Shown piece after piece: positions 34,169 through 42,998 of a stretch of DNA of 64,000 nt. The stretch's first letter is position 1; each line of letters opens with the position of its first letter. Origin of the DNA: CAWKGV01 sp963849305 (GTDB taxonomy: Bacteria > Pseudomonadota > Alphaproteobacteria > Acetobacterales > Acetobacteraceae); contig CAWKGV010000006.1 in the NCBI GenBank assembly GCA_963849305.1, positions 434,001 to 498,000 of the forward strand, written 5' to 3'. Under the pieces are notes generated by a model. The model saw nothing but the letters and a program-made list of their open reading frames with translations, did not search any database and was not told the origin of the DNA. Made by a program: the position numbers and the translations under genes.

Positions 34169-35149
34169 ATGGCCACCAACCGCAAGACGGTTCTGGTGCC
34201 GCACACGATGGGCAAGGCGGGGGTCGATCTGCTCGCCCGGCGCGACGATATCGAGGTGCGAAGCTATCCCTCCTCAATCCGCCAAGCCGATTTGCTGGCG
34301 TTGCTTGGTGACGCCGCCGGCATCGCGCTTTCGGTCACGCCATTCGGCCAAGCGGAGATGGACGCGGCACCGCGCATGGAGGTGGTCGCGCGGATCGGCG
34401 TGGGCTACGACGCAGTGGACGTTCCCGCCCTCACCGCCCGCAGCGTGCCGCTGATGGTCGCCGGCACCGCGAACTCGACCAGCGTTGCCGAACATGCGCT
34501 GCATCTGATGATGACCCTCGCCAAACGCGGGCCGGCATTGGACCGCGTCGTGCGCGAGGGCCGCTGGGCCGAGGGCCGAGGCAACTTGCCGATTGAGCTT
34601 GCCGCCAAAACCGTGCTGATCGTGGGCTTCGGGAGGATCGGCACGCGCTGCGCCAAGCGTTGCGTCGCGCTGGAGATGACCGTGCTGGTCTATGATCCCT
34701 ACGTCGCGCCCGAGGCCGTCCGCGCTGCGGGCTGCGAGCCGGCCGGCGATCTCGACGCCGCGCTGGCTAGCGCCGATTTCGTTACCGTTCACTGCCCAAA
34801 GAACGCCGAAACGGTCGGCATGTTCGATGCCGCGCGGCTGGCTCAGATGAAACCCCATGCTTACATCGTCAACACCGCCCGCGGCGGCATCATCGACGAA
34901 CGGGCGCTGCACGATGCGCTGATCTCCGGCCACCTCGGCGGGGCCGGGCTCGACGTGTTCGAGACCGAGCCGGCGCCGCCCGCCAATGCTCTACTTAAGC
35001 TGGAATCCGTGATCGCTTCGCCGCATATGGCCGGCGTGACCACCGAGTCCGTGGCCGCCATGGCCGCCGTAACCGCGCGCAATATCCTGAGCGTTCTCGA
35101 CGGCTCACCCAATCACGATAATGTGGTGAATCGCGAGGTTCTGGGATAG
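34169..35149 (+). CDS. D-isomer-specific 2-hydroxyacid dehydrogenase
   Basis: A 326-residue NAD-dependent D-2-hydroxyacid dehydrogenase (phosphoglycerate dehydrogenase-like). The NAD motif is VLIVGFGRIGTRCAKRC. Catalytic residues are Arg in NTARGGIIDE, Glu in DVFETEPAP and His in SPHMAGVT. The N-terminus GKAGVDLLARRDDIEVR is the catalytic-domain start. A GAGGAGG lies just upstream. Serine synthesis is possible, but without an ACT domain a broader 2-oxoacid reductase role is as likely. Confidence 0.9.
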   Translation: MATNRKTVLVPHTMGKAGVDLLARRDDIEVRSYPSSIRQADLLALLGDAAGIALSVTPFGQAEMDAAPRMEVVARIGVGYDAVDVPALTARSVPLMVAGTANSTSVAEHALHLMMTLAKRGPALDRVVREGRWAEGRGNLPIELAAKTVLIVGFGRIGTRCAKRCVALEMTVLVYDPYVAPEAVRAAGCEPAGDLDAALASADFVTVHCPKNAETVGMFDAARLAQMKPHAYIVNTARGGIIDERALHDALISGHLGGAGLDVFETEPAPPANALLKLESVIASPHMAGVTTESVAAMAAVTARNILSVLDGSPNHDNVVNREVLG

Positions 35150-35204
35150 TCGCGGTGCGGCCGGGGCATCTTTGCCCAGGCCGCTTTCTCGCTGACTTTA
35201 TATT

Positions 35205-37025
35205 TTAGGCCACCAGCCGGCCGTCCTGCACAGCGGCGACGCGGTAGGTGATCGTGGCGTGAACGTCGATCTCGACTCGCGCGCCAGCCGCTCCAGCCGG
35301 CACCTCTAGACGCGCATCCCCGCTGGTCCAGCGCCAAACCGCACCGTCGCGGCGTTCAGGCTGATGCCAGCCCTCGACCAGCCCGGGATGGTCCGCTCCG
35401 ATTTCAGTCCGGGAACCTGCGCGATGGAACACGATCCGGCTGACCGCGATCCCGAGCCGGCGCCAGTCATCGAGATACGGTTTCAGATCCGCCGGGGAGG
35501 CGCGGCGCGATACGATCCGCAGCTCACTTGCGCCAGGCGGCAGTTCGAACACATGCCTGCTGCCCAGAACCTGGGTCGGGCGGATCGCCTGACCATTCAC
35601 CACAAGCCGCAGATCGGGGTCGGTGATCGTCGCGTACTCAGGCCGCGTATGACCAAGCGAGACCGCTCGTTCCACCAGTGCCCGCCAGATGGGCTTCACC
35701 TCGGCCTCCGTCCGGGCCAATGGCGCGCATCTGCGCTGCGACAAGCTCCCTTGCTCGAGGGAGAGCGTGAGTTCAGGGAACAAGCTGATCGCCTCGCCCC
35801 AGTTGGCGAAAAAGCCGCGGTTGCCCGACTCGAGATAGCTCTCCGCCGCGACGCCTTCGGCCAGCACCACCGAGTGCGTGTCTAGCTCGACGTGGAAATA
35901 GACGACCGAAGGCGCGGCAAGCTCCTGGACGATGGTCATCTCGTTGACCAGCAACTTCGCCGGAACAAGCTTGCCGTTGAGCAAGACGCAATGGTCGGGC
36001 GACAGAAGCAGGTCGCGTTCCGGCAGCCCTTCCGCGAGCGATCCGCGCTGGAAGCGCACCGGGGCGGCCAGTTCGCGTCGGGGATGGCTGGCGAGATCGA
36101 GGCGCCGCTGGCCAATCCACCTCACCCGGCGGAGGTGTCGCTCGCCGGCGCCCACAACAGTGACCCGATCGCCCGCCCGCAAATCCTCTACCAGCCGCCA
36201 TCCCAGCCCAGTGGCGATGCGGGTTCCGGCGGCGAAGCAACCCATCACCTCCAATGCGGTGACCGTGGCCCCGGTGCGCGGATCGGCAATCTGGGCGTCG
36301 TGAACACCGAACGATTGCTGCGAGGTCGGGTTGTTCGCTGGTATGAAGGTGTTGATCTTGTATAGTACCTGCGAACCGGCTCCGTTGGTCCCCGTGATCG
36401 TCAACGACCCGTACGCGTGTCCGGTCGCGGGCAGGTACAGCGCGGAGTAGTTCGAATACCCCGTGGTAAATCCGGTGCCGTAGAATGCAAGCTCGTCGCC
36501 CGGGGCAAAGCCGCTTACATTCGGCGCCGCAAACTGGTACCCTGGGGTAGCGTCGGTCAGAATGATAGCTTCGTTGGCACCGCCATACGTGTAGTAGCCG
36601 CCATTAATATCGTTAGGTCGCTCGAGGACGGCGCCCGGACCGACGAGATGAAAATATCCACTATTGGCCGCGGATTGCGTTAACAGCAACGCGGCGTTGG
36701 CGTCAATCTGGATGTTGCCTTGGCTGAGCAGGCCATTGGAACCGCCCGCGTACGTTCCAGTGACTGTCAGCCTGTCGCCACTGCCGATTTCCAGATAGGG
36801 CAACGGCTCGGATGGCGTTGCGACCAGTTGCAGGCTATCTATCGTCTGATTGGGATTATTGTCGAGCGAGCGGTAGTTCAACGTGGCAGCCGAGTCGATG
36901 ACAACGTCGCTCGACGAGGTCGGGAGTGTGCCTCCCTGCCAGTTGGCGGCGGAGCCCCATCTGAAATATGTTGCGCCTCCGCTTTGGGTCGCTGAATTGG
37001 TGTAGCTAAAGGATTTTGTGGCCAT
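35205..37025 (-). CDS. Hint_2 domain-containing protein
   Basis: A 606-residue protein. Residues 1-255 are Gly/Asn/Thr-rich and beta-like, similar to secreted autotransporter- or adhesin-like repeats, without a classical signal peptide. A Hint_2 module begins at Cys263 in CFAAGTRIATGLGWRLVEDL. It continues with DRVTVVGAGE, HPRRELAAPVRFQRG and LLLSPDHCVLLNGKLVPAKL, and ends near VYFHVELDTHSVVLAEGVAAESYLE. The last 180 residues form an additional beta-rich domain. Hint modules can self-cleave at the Cys. Such proteins are frequent in Acetobacteraceae and Rhodobacterales. No export genes are nearby. Confidence 0.82.
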   Translation of the reverse strand: MATKSFSYTNSATQSGGATYFRWGSAANWQGGTLPTSSSDVVIDSAATLNYRSLDNNPNQTIDSLQLVATPSEPLPYLEIGSGDRLTVTGTYAGGSNGLLSQGNIQIDANAALLLTQSAANSGYFHLVGPGAVLERPNDINGGYYTYGGANEAIILTDATPGYQFAAPNVSGFAPGDELAFYGTGFTTGYSNYSALYLPATGHAYGSLTITGTNGAGSQVLYKINTFIPANNPTSQQSFGVHDAQIADPRTGATVTALEVMGCFAAGTRIATGLGWRLVEDLRAGDRVTVVGAGERHLRRVRWIGQRRLDLASHPRRELAAPVRFQRGSLAEGLPERDLLLSPDHCVLLNGKLVPAKLLVNEMTIVQELAAPSVVYFHVELDTHSVVLAEGVAAESYLESGNRGFFANWGEAISLFPELTLSLEQGSLSQRRCAPLARTEAEVKPIWRALVERAVSLGHTRPEYATITDPDLRLVVNGQAIRPTQVLGSRHVFELPPGASELRIVSRRASPADLKPYLDDWRRLGIAVSRIVFHRAGSRTEIGADHPGLVEGWHQPERRDGAVWRWTSGDARLEVPAGAAGARVEIDVHATITYRVAAVQDGRLVA

Positions 37026-37144
37026 CGGACCGCCCTACCAGAACACTTCCACAACAATCTGGCAGGTACGCAACGATCGGTCAATGATTTTGACATACCC
37101 GAGCATGTGCCGGTGCCGGCCGGCAGGCTATTAGGCGGCCAGGT

Positions 37145-37735
37145 CTAGCCCGCCCGCCGCAGCGCCAGCCCGAACTCGAACCAGGCCGCCCCGTGGAAGA
37201 ACAGTTCGACCGCGATCAGCGTGCCGATCACCCACAACCCCGACCACGGCAGGGTGACGTAGAGGCCAACGCCGACGCCAACGCTGACCAGGCCGCCCAA
37301 CAGTAGGAGCCCGGCCCCGCCCAGGTGCCAATGCCGCAGGGCGATCATGACTCTGAATAGCCCCGCCACTATCAGCATGGCGGCGATTACAATGGTTATG
37401 ACCACAGAGCCGCGGATCGGCTCGGCCATGATAAGGAACCCCGCCACCGCATACAGCACACCGCTCAACACGTGCAGCAGAAAAGCGCCCCAGTAACGAT
37501 CCAGAAAAGCGTGCAAGATCTGGAGCACGCCGCCGACGACCAGCGCGGCACCGATGAGCACCGTGCCGGCCAGGGTCACGGCGAACACCTCGAACCAGGC
37601 AAACACCCCGAGCAGGATCTGCAAGATCCCGAGCAGCACGAACCAGAACCACCCAGTGCGCGGCCGCGGGCGGGTCGCGGGGCCGGCAGGGTATTGATCG
37701 GCCGGGAATGAGCCGATGGGAGGCGGGCCGCTCAT
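37145..37735 (-). CDS. HdeD family acid-resistance membrane protein
   Basis: A 196-residue protein with a proline-rich cytoplasmic start and six membrane segments. HdeD-like blocks are WFVLLGILQILLGVFAWFEV, LIGAALVVGGVLQILHAF and VLYAVAGFLIMAEP, with WSGLWVIGTLIAVELFFHGA near the end. HdeD proteins help cells survive acid at high density by an unknown mechanism. ATG 37735 is preferred over the TTG six bases upstream. It lies downstream of a MarR-type regulator on the same strand, 131 bases away, a possible regulator-target pair. Confidence 0.88.
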   Translation of the reverse strand: MSGPPPIGSFPADQYPAGPATRPRPRTGWFWFVLLGILQILLGVFAWFEVFAVTLAGTVLIGAALVVGGVLQILHAFLDRYWGAFLLHVLSGVLYAVAGFLIMAEPIRGSVVITIVIAAMLIVAGLFRVMIALRHWHLGGAGLLLLGGLVSVGVGVGLYVTLPWSGLWVIGTLIAVELFFHGAAWFEFGLALRRAG

Positions 37736-37866
37736 GCTCAACTCGCTAGTCGGGTCAATCGCCCGAGACTGCGGCCCGTCGTTGAGCGCGTCAATCGCGC
37801 GGGCGATCGGCGCGGCCGATCAGGACGGAAGTGATCCGATCTCGGTGTCGCCGCCGCTCGTCCGGC

Positions 37867-38280
37867 TCAATGTGCCGCGCGCAGCTCGTGCGCGCGCAGG
37901 CGCGCCGCCGCCGCGTCAGCCGCCGGTAGCTTCAGCCCGATTGCCGCGTCGCGCAGGATGCTGCGCAGCTCACGAAAAAATGCCATTCCAGCCGGGGTCC
38001 GTTGAACCAGCACGCTGCGGCGGTCCAGCGGATCGGTCTTGCGCTTGACTAGGTCGAACTCGGTTAATCGGTCGAGCGCGCGCGTGATGGCGGGCTTGGA
38101 CACACCGAGCTTGCCCGCCAGCCCGCGAACCGTCTGCGCCTCACCTTCCAAATAGCAGGTAAGGAGAACCCCGAGCTGACGCGCGGACAGATCAGGGCCG
38201 TCGCGACGAACCAGCTCCACGATCGTGCTACGCAAAACACCCGCCAGACCGTCGCCAGGTTCAGTATTCGTGCTGCTCAT
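37867..38280 (-). CDS. MarR family transcriptional regulator
   Basis: A 137-residue winged-helix regulator: LSARQLGVLLTCYLEGEAQT, then VRGLAGKLGVSKPAITRALD with the recognition helix, and the wing VKRKTDPLDRRSVLVQRTPAG. A GGAAGG lies ten bases before the ATG. It is upstream of hdeD on the same strand. Confidence 0.9.
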   Translation of the reverse strand: MSSTNTEPGDGLAGVLRSTIVELVRRDGPDLSARQLGVLLTCYLEGEAQTVRGLAGKLGVSKPAITRALDRLTEFDLVKRKTDPLDRRSVLVQRTPAGMAFFRELRSILRDAAIGLKLPAADAAAARLRAHELRAAH

Positions 38281-38572
38281 GTTGTCACACCTTCCTTCAC
38301 GCGCAGCGGTCGCCTCGACGCTTTGACGACCGCCTCCCGATTGTTGTCGGCCCCGCGCTTCGTCTGGACGTCTCGCAAGGCGGGGCAGGCCATCTGTTCA
38401 GTGTCTCAGCGGGCTCTCGTCCACGATATAGGCCCGTTAAATCATCGTGTCCCGCACAGGTTCCAACTACAAGGTTGCCAATGTGGTTGCGTGACTCTCT
38501 CGCAATCCATGCGGGGACATTACGTTTGCGTCAATACCGTGAACAGCGGCATCGGTCGCGGACAACTCCGCG
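38281..38572. other. Intergenic region between marR-type gene and ccmI
   Basis: 292 bases with no supported gene. It should contain the promoter of the MarR-type gene. The part next to ccmI (the end of the ccm operon) may hold a terminator, but I see no strong hairpin with a U-run. No tRNA or other RNA gene is recognisable. Confidence 0.4.
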
Positions 38573-39310
38573 TTAACGCCCCGTTGCAGCCGGCGCGGTC
38601 CGGCTAACTTCGCCCAGCCGCTTCCGCGCCATCGAACGCCACGGGGCGTCAGCCGGAGCCTCCGCGAGGGCGCGACGGAATAGTTCCTCCGCCTGCATTG
38701 TGACGTGCCCACTGGCCTCGGTCGCCGCCTCGGCGGCCTCGACTGCTAAGGTTGGATCGAAGCGCGCTTGCAGTGCCGTCACCCAGGCGGCTGCCGCTCC
38801 CGGCATGTCGCCCAGCCTGGCCTCGGCGTTTCCGAGCAGCACATAACCATCGCGCGCCCGTTCGGTGCTTGGGTCCAGGGTCTTCAGCATGTCGCGCAAT
38901 CGGTCGATCAGTGCCACCTCTTCGCGCACCCGCTGCTCCGCGGCGGCCATGCGTTGCGACAGAGGGGCGGCTGGCAGCCACGGCGAGCCACCTGTCAGAT
39001 AAAGCAGGATCGCCGCCAGAGGGACCAGCGCCAGTGCCGCCCAAATCGTCGAGCGACTGGCCTGCGCGGGCTCCGGGTCCGCCGTCCCGGCAGCGGCAAG
39101 CAACCGGCGCTGCACCTCCAGCACCGCGACCGCGTGCTCGGCGAGCGCGATGCGTTGGTCCATCAGGTCGTGATCGAGTTCGGCGAGCTGCGCACGGTGG
39201 AGTGCGAGAGCCGCCTCTCGCCTGCCGCGCGGAACCGCCGCCGTGCGCAGAGACAACGCCAAAGGCGCCAATGCCACGACAGCCAGGCCCACAATCCCCA
39301 ACCAGATCAT
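38573..39310 (-). CDS. ccmI: Cytochrome c maturation protein CcmI
   Basis: A 245-residue protein from MIWLGIVGL, which has GAGG five bases before its ATG; an ATG 15 bases earlier is possible. Two membrane segments (near 1-22 and about 92-110, ALALVPLAAILLYL) flank a charged coiled coil (ELDHDLMDQRIALAEHAVAV), as in CcmI/CycH. The C-terminal periplasmic part has tetratricopeptide-like helices (YVLLGNAEARLGDMPGAAAA). It should chaperone apocytochrome c to CcmFH. It is last in the ccmC-D-E-F-G-H-I order. Confidence 0.88.
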   Translation of the reverse strand: MIWLGIVGLAVVALAPLALSLRTAAVPRGRREAALALHRAQLAELDHDLMDQRIALAEHAVAVLEVQRRLLAAAGTADPEPAQASRSTIWAALALVPLAAILLYLTGGSPWLPAAPLSQRMAAAEQRVREEVALIDRLRDMLKTLDPSTERARDGYVLLGNAEARLGDMPGAAAAWVTALQARFDPTLAVEAAEAATEASGHVTMQAEELFRRALAEAPADAPWRSMARKRLGEVSRTAPAATGR

Positions 39311-39365
39311 GGAGGCCTCATTCATTCGCGGAAGTCATTCGACCACAGGGCTCATCATCGCGGAC

Positions 39366-39818
39366 TCACTGCTTGAGAAGATCCGCGAGCCGCCGGCCTT
39401 CTGCTTCCGACAGCGGTTGCGGCAAAGCCGTGGAGCGTCGGCGAGCGAGCAGCACCGCACCCGCGCCCACACCCACGGCGATGACCGGAGCGCCCCATAA
39501 CACGAGGGTGATCGCGTCGAACGGCGGATCGAGCCGGATGAAGTTGCCGTACCGCGCCACCATCCAGGCGACCACCTGACTATCGTCCTCACCGGTGGCC
39601 ACGCGCTGGCGGATGATGCGCCGGAAATCCTTGGCCAAATCCGCGTCGGATTGCTCGACGCTCTCGTTCTGGCAGACCAGGCAGCGAAGTTGCTCGCCGA
39701 TCGTCTCAGCGCGTTTCTCCAGAACGGGGTCGCGTAGCATCTCCGCCGGGTCGCTAACCGCCCTAGCGACCCCGGCGATCGAAACCAGCAGGACACAGAG
39801 CGCCAGGAGCCGTTTCAC
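39366..39818 (-). CDS. ccmH: Cytochrome c-type biogenesis protein CcmH (CycL)
   Basis: A 150-residue thiol oxidoreductase of haem ligation. A signal peptide (KRLLALCVLLVSIAGVARA) is followed by the redox motif RCLVCQNESVEQSDADLA (LRCxxC), a helical domain and a C-terminal membrane anchor (LWGAPVIAVGVGAGAVLLARRR). The GTG start overlaps the ccmG stop (GTGA), which decides it over the longer upstream frame. Confidence 0.93.
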   Translation of the reverse strand: MKRLLALCVLLVSIAGVARAVSDPAEMLRDPVLEKRAETIGEQLRCLVCQNESVEQSDADLAKDFRRIIRQRVATGEDDSQVVAWMVARYGNFIRLDPPFDAITLVLWGAPVIAVGVGAGAVLLARRRSTALPQPLSEAEGRRLADLLKQ

Positions 39819-40375
39819 GACATCGCCTTCAGCATCGGTGCAAGCTCGTTTCGCAGCACCGTCGCCGAGAGGCCCCCGGCCCATCGCCAGCGCACGATCC
39901 CTGAAGGGTCAACCAGGTAACTCTCGGGCACGCCGTAGAGACCGAAATCGATGCCCACCAGTCCCGGCTCATCGCGCGCCACTCGGACATACGGATCGCC
40001 GAAGCGGGCCAGGAACTGCCCCGCCGCGTCCATCTTGTCCTTATACGCGATGCCCCAGATCGACAGCCCGCTTTGCCTCACTTGCATCAGCATCGGCGCC
40101 TCCTCGACGCAGGGGATGCACCAAGAAGCGAAGAAATTGACCAGGACGGGCCGCCGTGAGGCGGTAACGTCGGCGTTGGAGAACCCCGGCGAGGGGGGTT
40201 GGCCCGGCAACGAGAAGCGCGGAAGCGGCTTGCCGATCAGCATACTGGGCAGGGTGTGCGGGTCATAGCGACCCTCCTGCATCCGTACGAGCAAACCGGT
40301 GAACGCGCCGCCGGCGGCGGCAGCGATCCCGAGCGGCGCGAGCAGCATCACCCGCCGGCGCATCATCGCTTCCAT
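39815..40375 (-). CDS. ccmG: Thiol:disulfide interchange protein CcmG/DsbE
   Basis: A 186-residue membrane-anchored periplasmic thioredoxin. One N-terminal membrane segment precedes LPRFSLPGQ and NFFASWCIPCVEEAP with the CIPC active site. The conserved cis-proline region is GLYGVPESYLVDPSGIVRWR. It reduces apocytochrome or CcmH cysteines for haem attachment. Its TAGGAG ribosome site overlaps the ccmF stop codon. Confidence 0.95.
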   Translation of the reverse strand: MEAMMRRRVMLLAPLGIAAAAGGAFTGLLVRMQEGRYDPHTLPSMLIGKPLPRFSLPGQPPSPGFSNADVTASRRPVLVNFFASWCIPCVEEAPMLMQVRQSGLSIWGIAYKDKMDAAGQFLARFGDPYVRVARDEPGLVGIDFGLYGVPESYLVDPSGIVRWRWAGGLSATVLRNELAPMLKAMS

Positions 40376-40384
40376 CAGCGGCTC

Positions 40385-42352
40385 CTACTCGGCGGCGACT
40401 GGCGCGGCGCTGCGCCGGCGGGACGGAGCGCCAACGCGCAGCCGCCGATCCGCGAGCGACAGCGCGCCCCCAAGCGCCATCACCAGCGCTCCCAGCCAGA
40501 TCCAGGGCGCGAGCAGGTTGACATGCAGCCGCAAGACCACCTCCCCGTTCCGTTCGTCTCCCATAACGGCGTACAGGTCGCGCAGGCCGTTGGTCGCGAT
40601 CGCCGTGTCGCTGATCGTCTGGTGCTGCTGCGCGAAAGTCTTTCGGGACGGATGGAACAGGGCCACCTCGCGCCCGTTACGCATGACCCGCACATCGCTT
40701 TCGCGCGCGGTGAAGTCGGAGCCTGGCGCGTCGTGCAATCCGAGCAGCGTCCAGTCGTAGCCGGCCAGGTGAACAGTCTGGCCCAGGCGGACGGCCACGA
40801 TCGAGCTTGACGAGAGCGACATGCCGGCGATCCCGGCGATGGTCACGCCCATTCCGGCATGTGCGATGGCCGAGCCCCAAACCGCGAGCGGCTGGGCGGC
40901 GACTCGCGCACGGCTCGCGGCCAGCGGCATCCGAAACAACCGGACGCGCTCAACCACGCCGGCGAATGCGCCGAGGATTAGCCAGGCCGCCGCCGCGAAG
41001 CCGAGGGCGGCGAAGGCCTGCCGCAATCCAAGCGCGGCGGCGACACCGACCAGGGCGGCGGCCAGCGCGGCCCACCATAGCTTGAGCAGCGCGACGCCGA
41101 GATCGGCCCGTTTCCAGGGAAGCACCGGCCCCAAACTCATCGCGGCGAACAACGGGGCGACGAGTGGCAGCACGGTATCGTGGAAATAGGGCGGCCCCAC
41201 GCTGAGCTTGGCGCCGAATAGCAGCTCCGCGAAAGGCGGGTAGATCGTGCCGGTTAGCACCACCGCCGCGACCGAGCAAAGCAGGATGTTGTTCAGTACC
41301 AGCGCGCCCTCGCGCGAAATCGGGGAGAACAGGCCGGAGGGAGCGAGCACCGGGGCGCGAACGGCGAATAGCAGCAGGCTGCCGCCGATAACGATGGCCA
41401 ACAGCGACAGAATGAACACGCCCCGGGTCGGATCGTTGGCGAAGCTGTGAACCGAGTTGAGCAGGCCCGAGCGCACCATGAACGTGCCGCACAGGCTCAA
41501 TGAGAACGTACCGATGGCGAGCAGGATGGTCCAGACCTTCAGTGCCTCACGCTTCTCTACGACAATGGCGGAGTGCAGCAACGCGGTGCCGGTGAGCCAC
41601 GGCAGCAGGCTCGCGTTCTCCACCGGATCCCAGAACCAGTACCCGCCCCAGCCAAGCTCGTAGTAGGCCCACCAGGAGCCAAGCGCGATCCCGCACGACA
41701 GCAGGCACCACGAGGCCAGCGTCCACGGCCGCACCCAGCGTCCCCAGGCGGCGTCCACCCGGCCTTCCAGCAGCGCCGCCACGGCGAAGGCAAAGGGGAT
41801 CGCGAACCCGACATAGCCCGCGTAGAGCACCGGCGGGTGCATCGCGAGCCCAGGGTCTTGCAACAACGGATTGATGTTGCGTCCCTCGATCGGGGCCGGC
41901 CAGAGCCGCAGGAACGGGTTGGACGTGGTGAGCGCGAACAGCAGGAACCCCGCCGAGGTGAAGCCCAGCACCCCGATCACCCGGGCGCGGAGGCTGGACG
42001 GTAACTGCCGCCCGAAGGCACCCACCGCAGCGCCACAGATCGCCAGGATCAGGCACCACAGCAGGATGGAGCCCTCGTGGTTCCCCCAGGTTCCGGTGAT
42101 CTTGTAGAACAACGGCTCGGTGCTACTGGAATTCTGGGCGACGTTGAGCACTGAGAAATCATCGACGACCGCGCTTCGGACGAGACAGCCGAATGACGTG
42201 GCGAGCGCGATGAACTGGCCTACCGCGAGCGCCGGCGCGGTCCCCATCAATCTCGCATCGCGGCTGTGTGCCCCCCATAGCGGCAGCACCGCTTGCGCGG
42301 CCGCTATGGCGACCGCGAGAGCAAGCGCGAAATGACCGAGTTCAGGCGTCAT
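40385..42352 (-). CDS. ccmF: Haem lyase subunit CcmF
   Basis: A 655-residue integral membrane protein with about 15 segments. It carries the tryptophan-rich haem motif GWGGYWFWDPVENASLLPWL and the preceding ALGSWWAYYELG. The CcmF core includes NPLLQDPGLAMHPPVLYAGY and GTFMVRSGLLNSVHSFANDP. It ligates haem from CcmE to apocytochrome c. The start at 42352 overlaps the ccmE stop by ATGA; the longer upstream frame lies inside ccmE. Confidence 0.97.
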   Translation of the reverse strand: MTPELGHFALALAVAIAAAQAVLPLWGAHSRDARLMGTAPALAVGQFIALATSFGCLVRSAVVDDFSVLNVAQNSSSTEPLFYKITGTWGNHEGSILLWCLILAICGAAVGAFGRQLPSSLRARVIGVLGFTSAGFLLFALTTSNPFLRLWPAPIEGRNINPLLQDPGLAMHPPVLYAGYVGFAIPFAFAVAALLEGRVDAAWGRWVRPWTLASWCLLSCGIALGSWWAYYELGWGGYWFWDPVENASLLPWLTGTALLHSAIVVEKREALKVWTILLAIGTFSLSLCGTFMVRSGLLNSVHSFANDPTRGVFILSLLAIVIGGSLLLFAVRAPVLAPSGLFSPISREGALVLNNILLCSVAAVVLTGTIYPPFAELLFGAKLSVGPPYFHDTVLPLVAPLFAAMSLGPVLPWKRADLGVALLKLWWAALAAALVGVAAALGLRQAFAALGFAAAAWLILGAFAGVVERVRLFRMPLAASRARVAAQPLAVWGSAIAHAGMGVTIAGIAGMSLSSSSIVAVRLGQTVHLAGYDWTLLGLHDAPGSDFTARESDVRVMRNGREVALFHPSRKTFAQQHQTISDTAIATNGLRDLYAVMGDERNGEVVLRLHVNLLAPWIWLGALVMALGGALSLADRRLRVGAPSRRRSAAPVAAE

Positions 42353-42855
42353 CCGCCGCGCGCCCGGACCGGCTCCAGGCCGTCCCATGTCGCCGCGGCC
42401 GGCGGCGGTCCATCGGCCGGGTTCCATCGGCCGCTCTTCTTCAGCGCGTCAACCACCTCCTTGGGCATATAGTTCTCATCGTGCTTGGCCAGCACCTCGG
42501 TCGCACGAAAGCTGCCATCGGCCGCCACCGAGCCTAGCGCGACGATGCCTTGCCCCTCGCGGAACAGGTCCGGCAGCATCCCGGTGTAGGACACCTCCAC
42601 GCTGGACTTGCCGTCGGTAACTCTAAACAGGGCTTCCGGCCGGCCGCCGACCACGAGGTGCTGCACGCTGCCAGTCTCCACGAGCCCGCCAAGGCGGAAA
42701 CTGCGCCCCGGCATCGGCGCCTCGGTGGCGAGCCGCGACGGCGAGATGAAGAATACCAGGTTGCTGCTGACCGCCGACAGCGCCAGCGCGCTCGCCGAAC
42801 CAACCCCGATGCCGCAAGCGAACAGCACGTATAGCCGGCGTCGCTTGCGCGTCAT
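42349..42855 (-). CDS. ccmE: Haem chaperone CcmE
   Basis: A 168-residue membrane-anchored periplasmic haem carrier. One N-terminal membrane segment precedes the OB-fold. The covalent haem-binding His is in VLAKHDENYMPKEV. FRLGGLVETGSV and VSYTGMLPDLFREGQGIVAL are conserved blocks. It overlaps ccmD and ccmF by four bases on each side. Confidence 0.97.
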   Translation of the reverse strand: MTRKRRRLYVLFACGIGVGSASALALSAVSSNLVFFISPSRLATEAPMPGRSFRLGGLVETGSVQHLVVGGRPEALFRVTDGKSSVEVSYTGMLPDLFREGQGIVALGSVAADGSFRATEVLAKHDENYMPKEVVDALKKSGRWNPADGPPPAAATWDGLEPVRARGG

Positions 42856-42998
42856 CCGCGTCTCCGGATGCGGCGCGGGTCAATGGCGGCCAAGCGCCGC
42901 GCGGCGATTCGCGCGCGGCGCAGCGCGGCCATCGCGAACCCGCCAGGGATCAGCAGTCCGAGCGCGTACGAGCCCACAACGTAGGGGATGTGACTCAT
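42852..42998 (-). CDS. ccmD: Haem exporter accessory protein CcmD
   Basis: A 48-residue protein: MSHIPYVVGSYALGLLIPGG followed by FAMAALRRARIAARRL. It has one membrane segment with a basic C-terminal tail and the Tyr-containing start typical of CcmD. It overlaps ccmC upstream and ccmE downstream by ATGA on both sides. It helps release haem-loaded CcmE from CcmABC. Confidence 0.9.
   Translation of the reverse strand: MSHIPYVVGSYALGLLIPGGFAMAALRRARIAARRLAAIDPRRIRRRG

Noticed and set aside
38281..38572. Possible small protein at 38323-38607 on the + strand
   Set aside because: The 94-codon frame overlaps the end of ccmI, has no ribosome site or recognisable pattern, and its codon use differs from real genes nearby.
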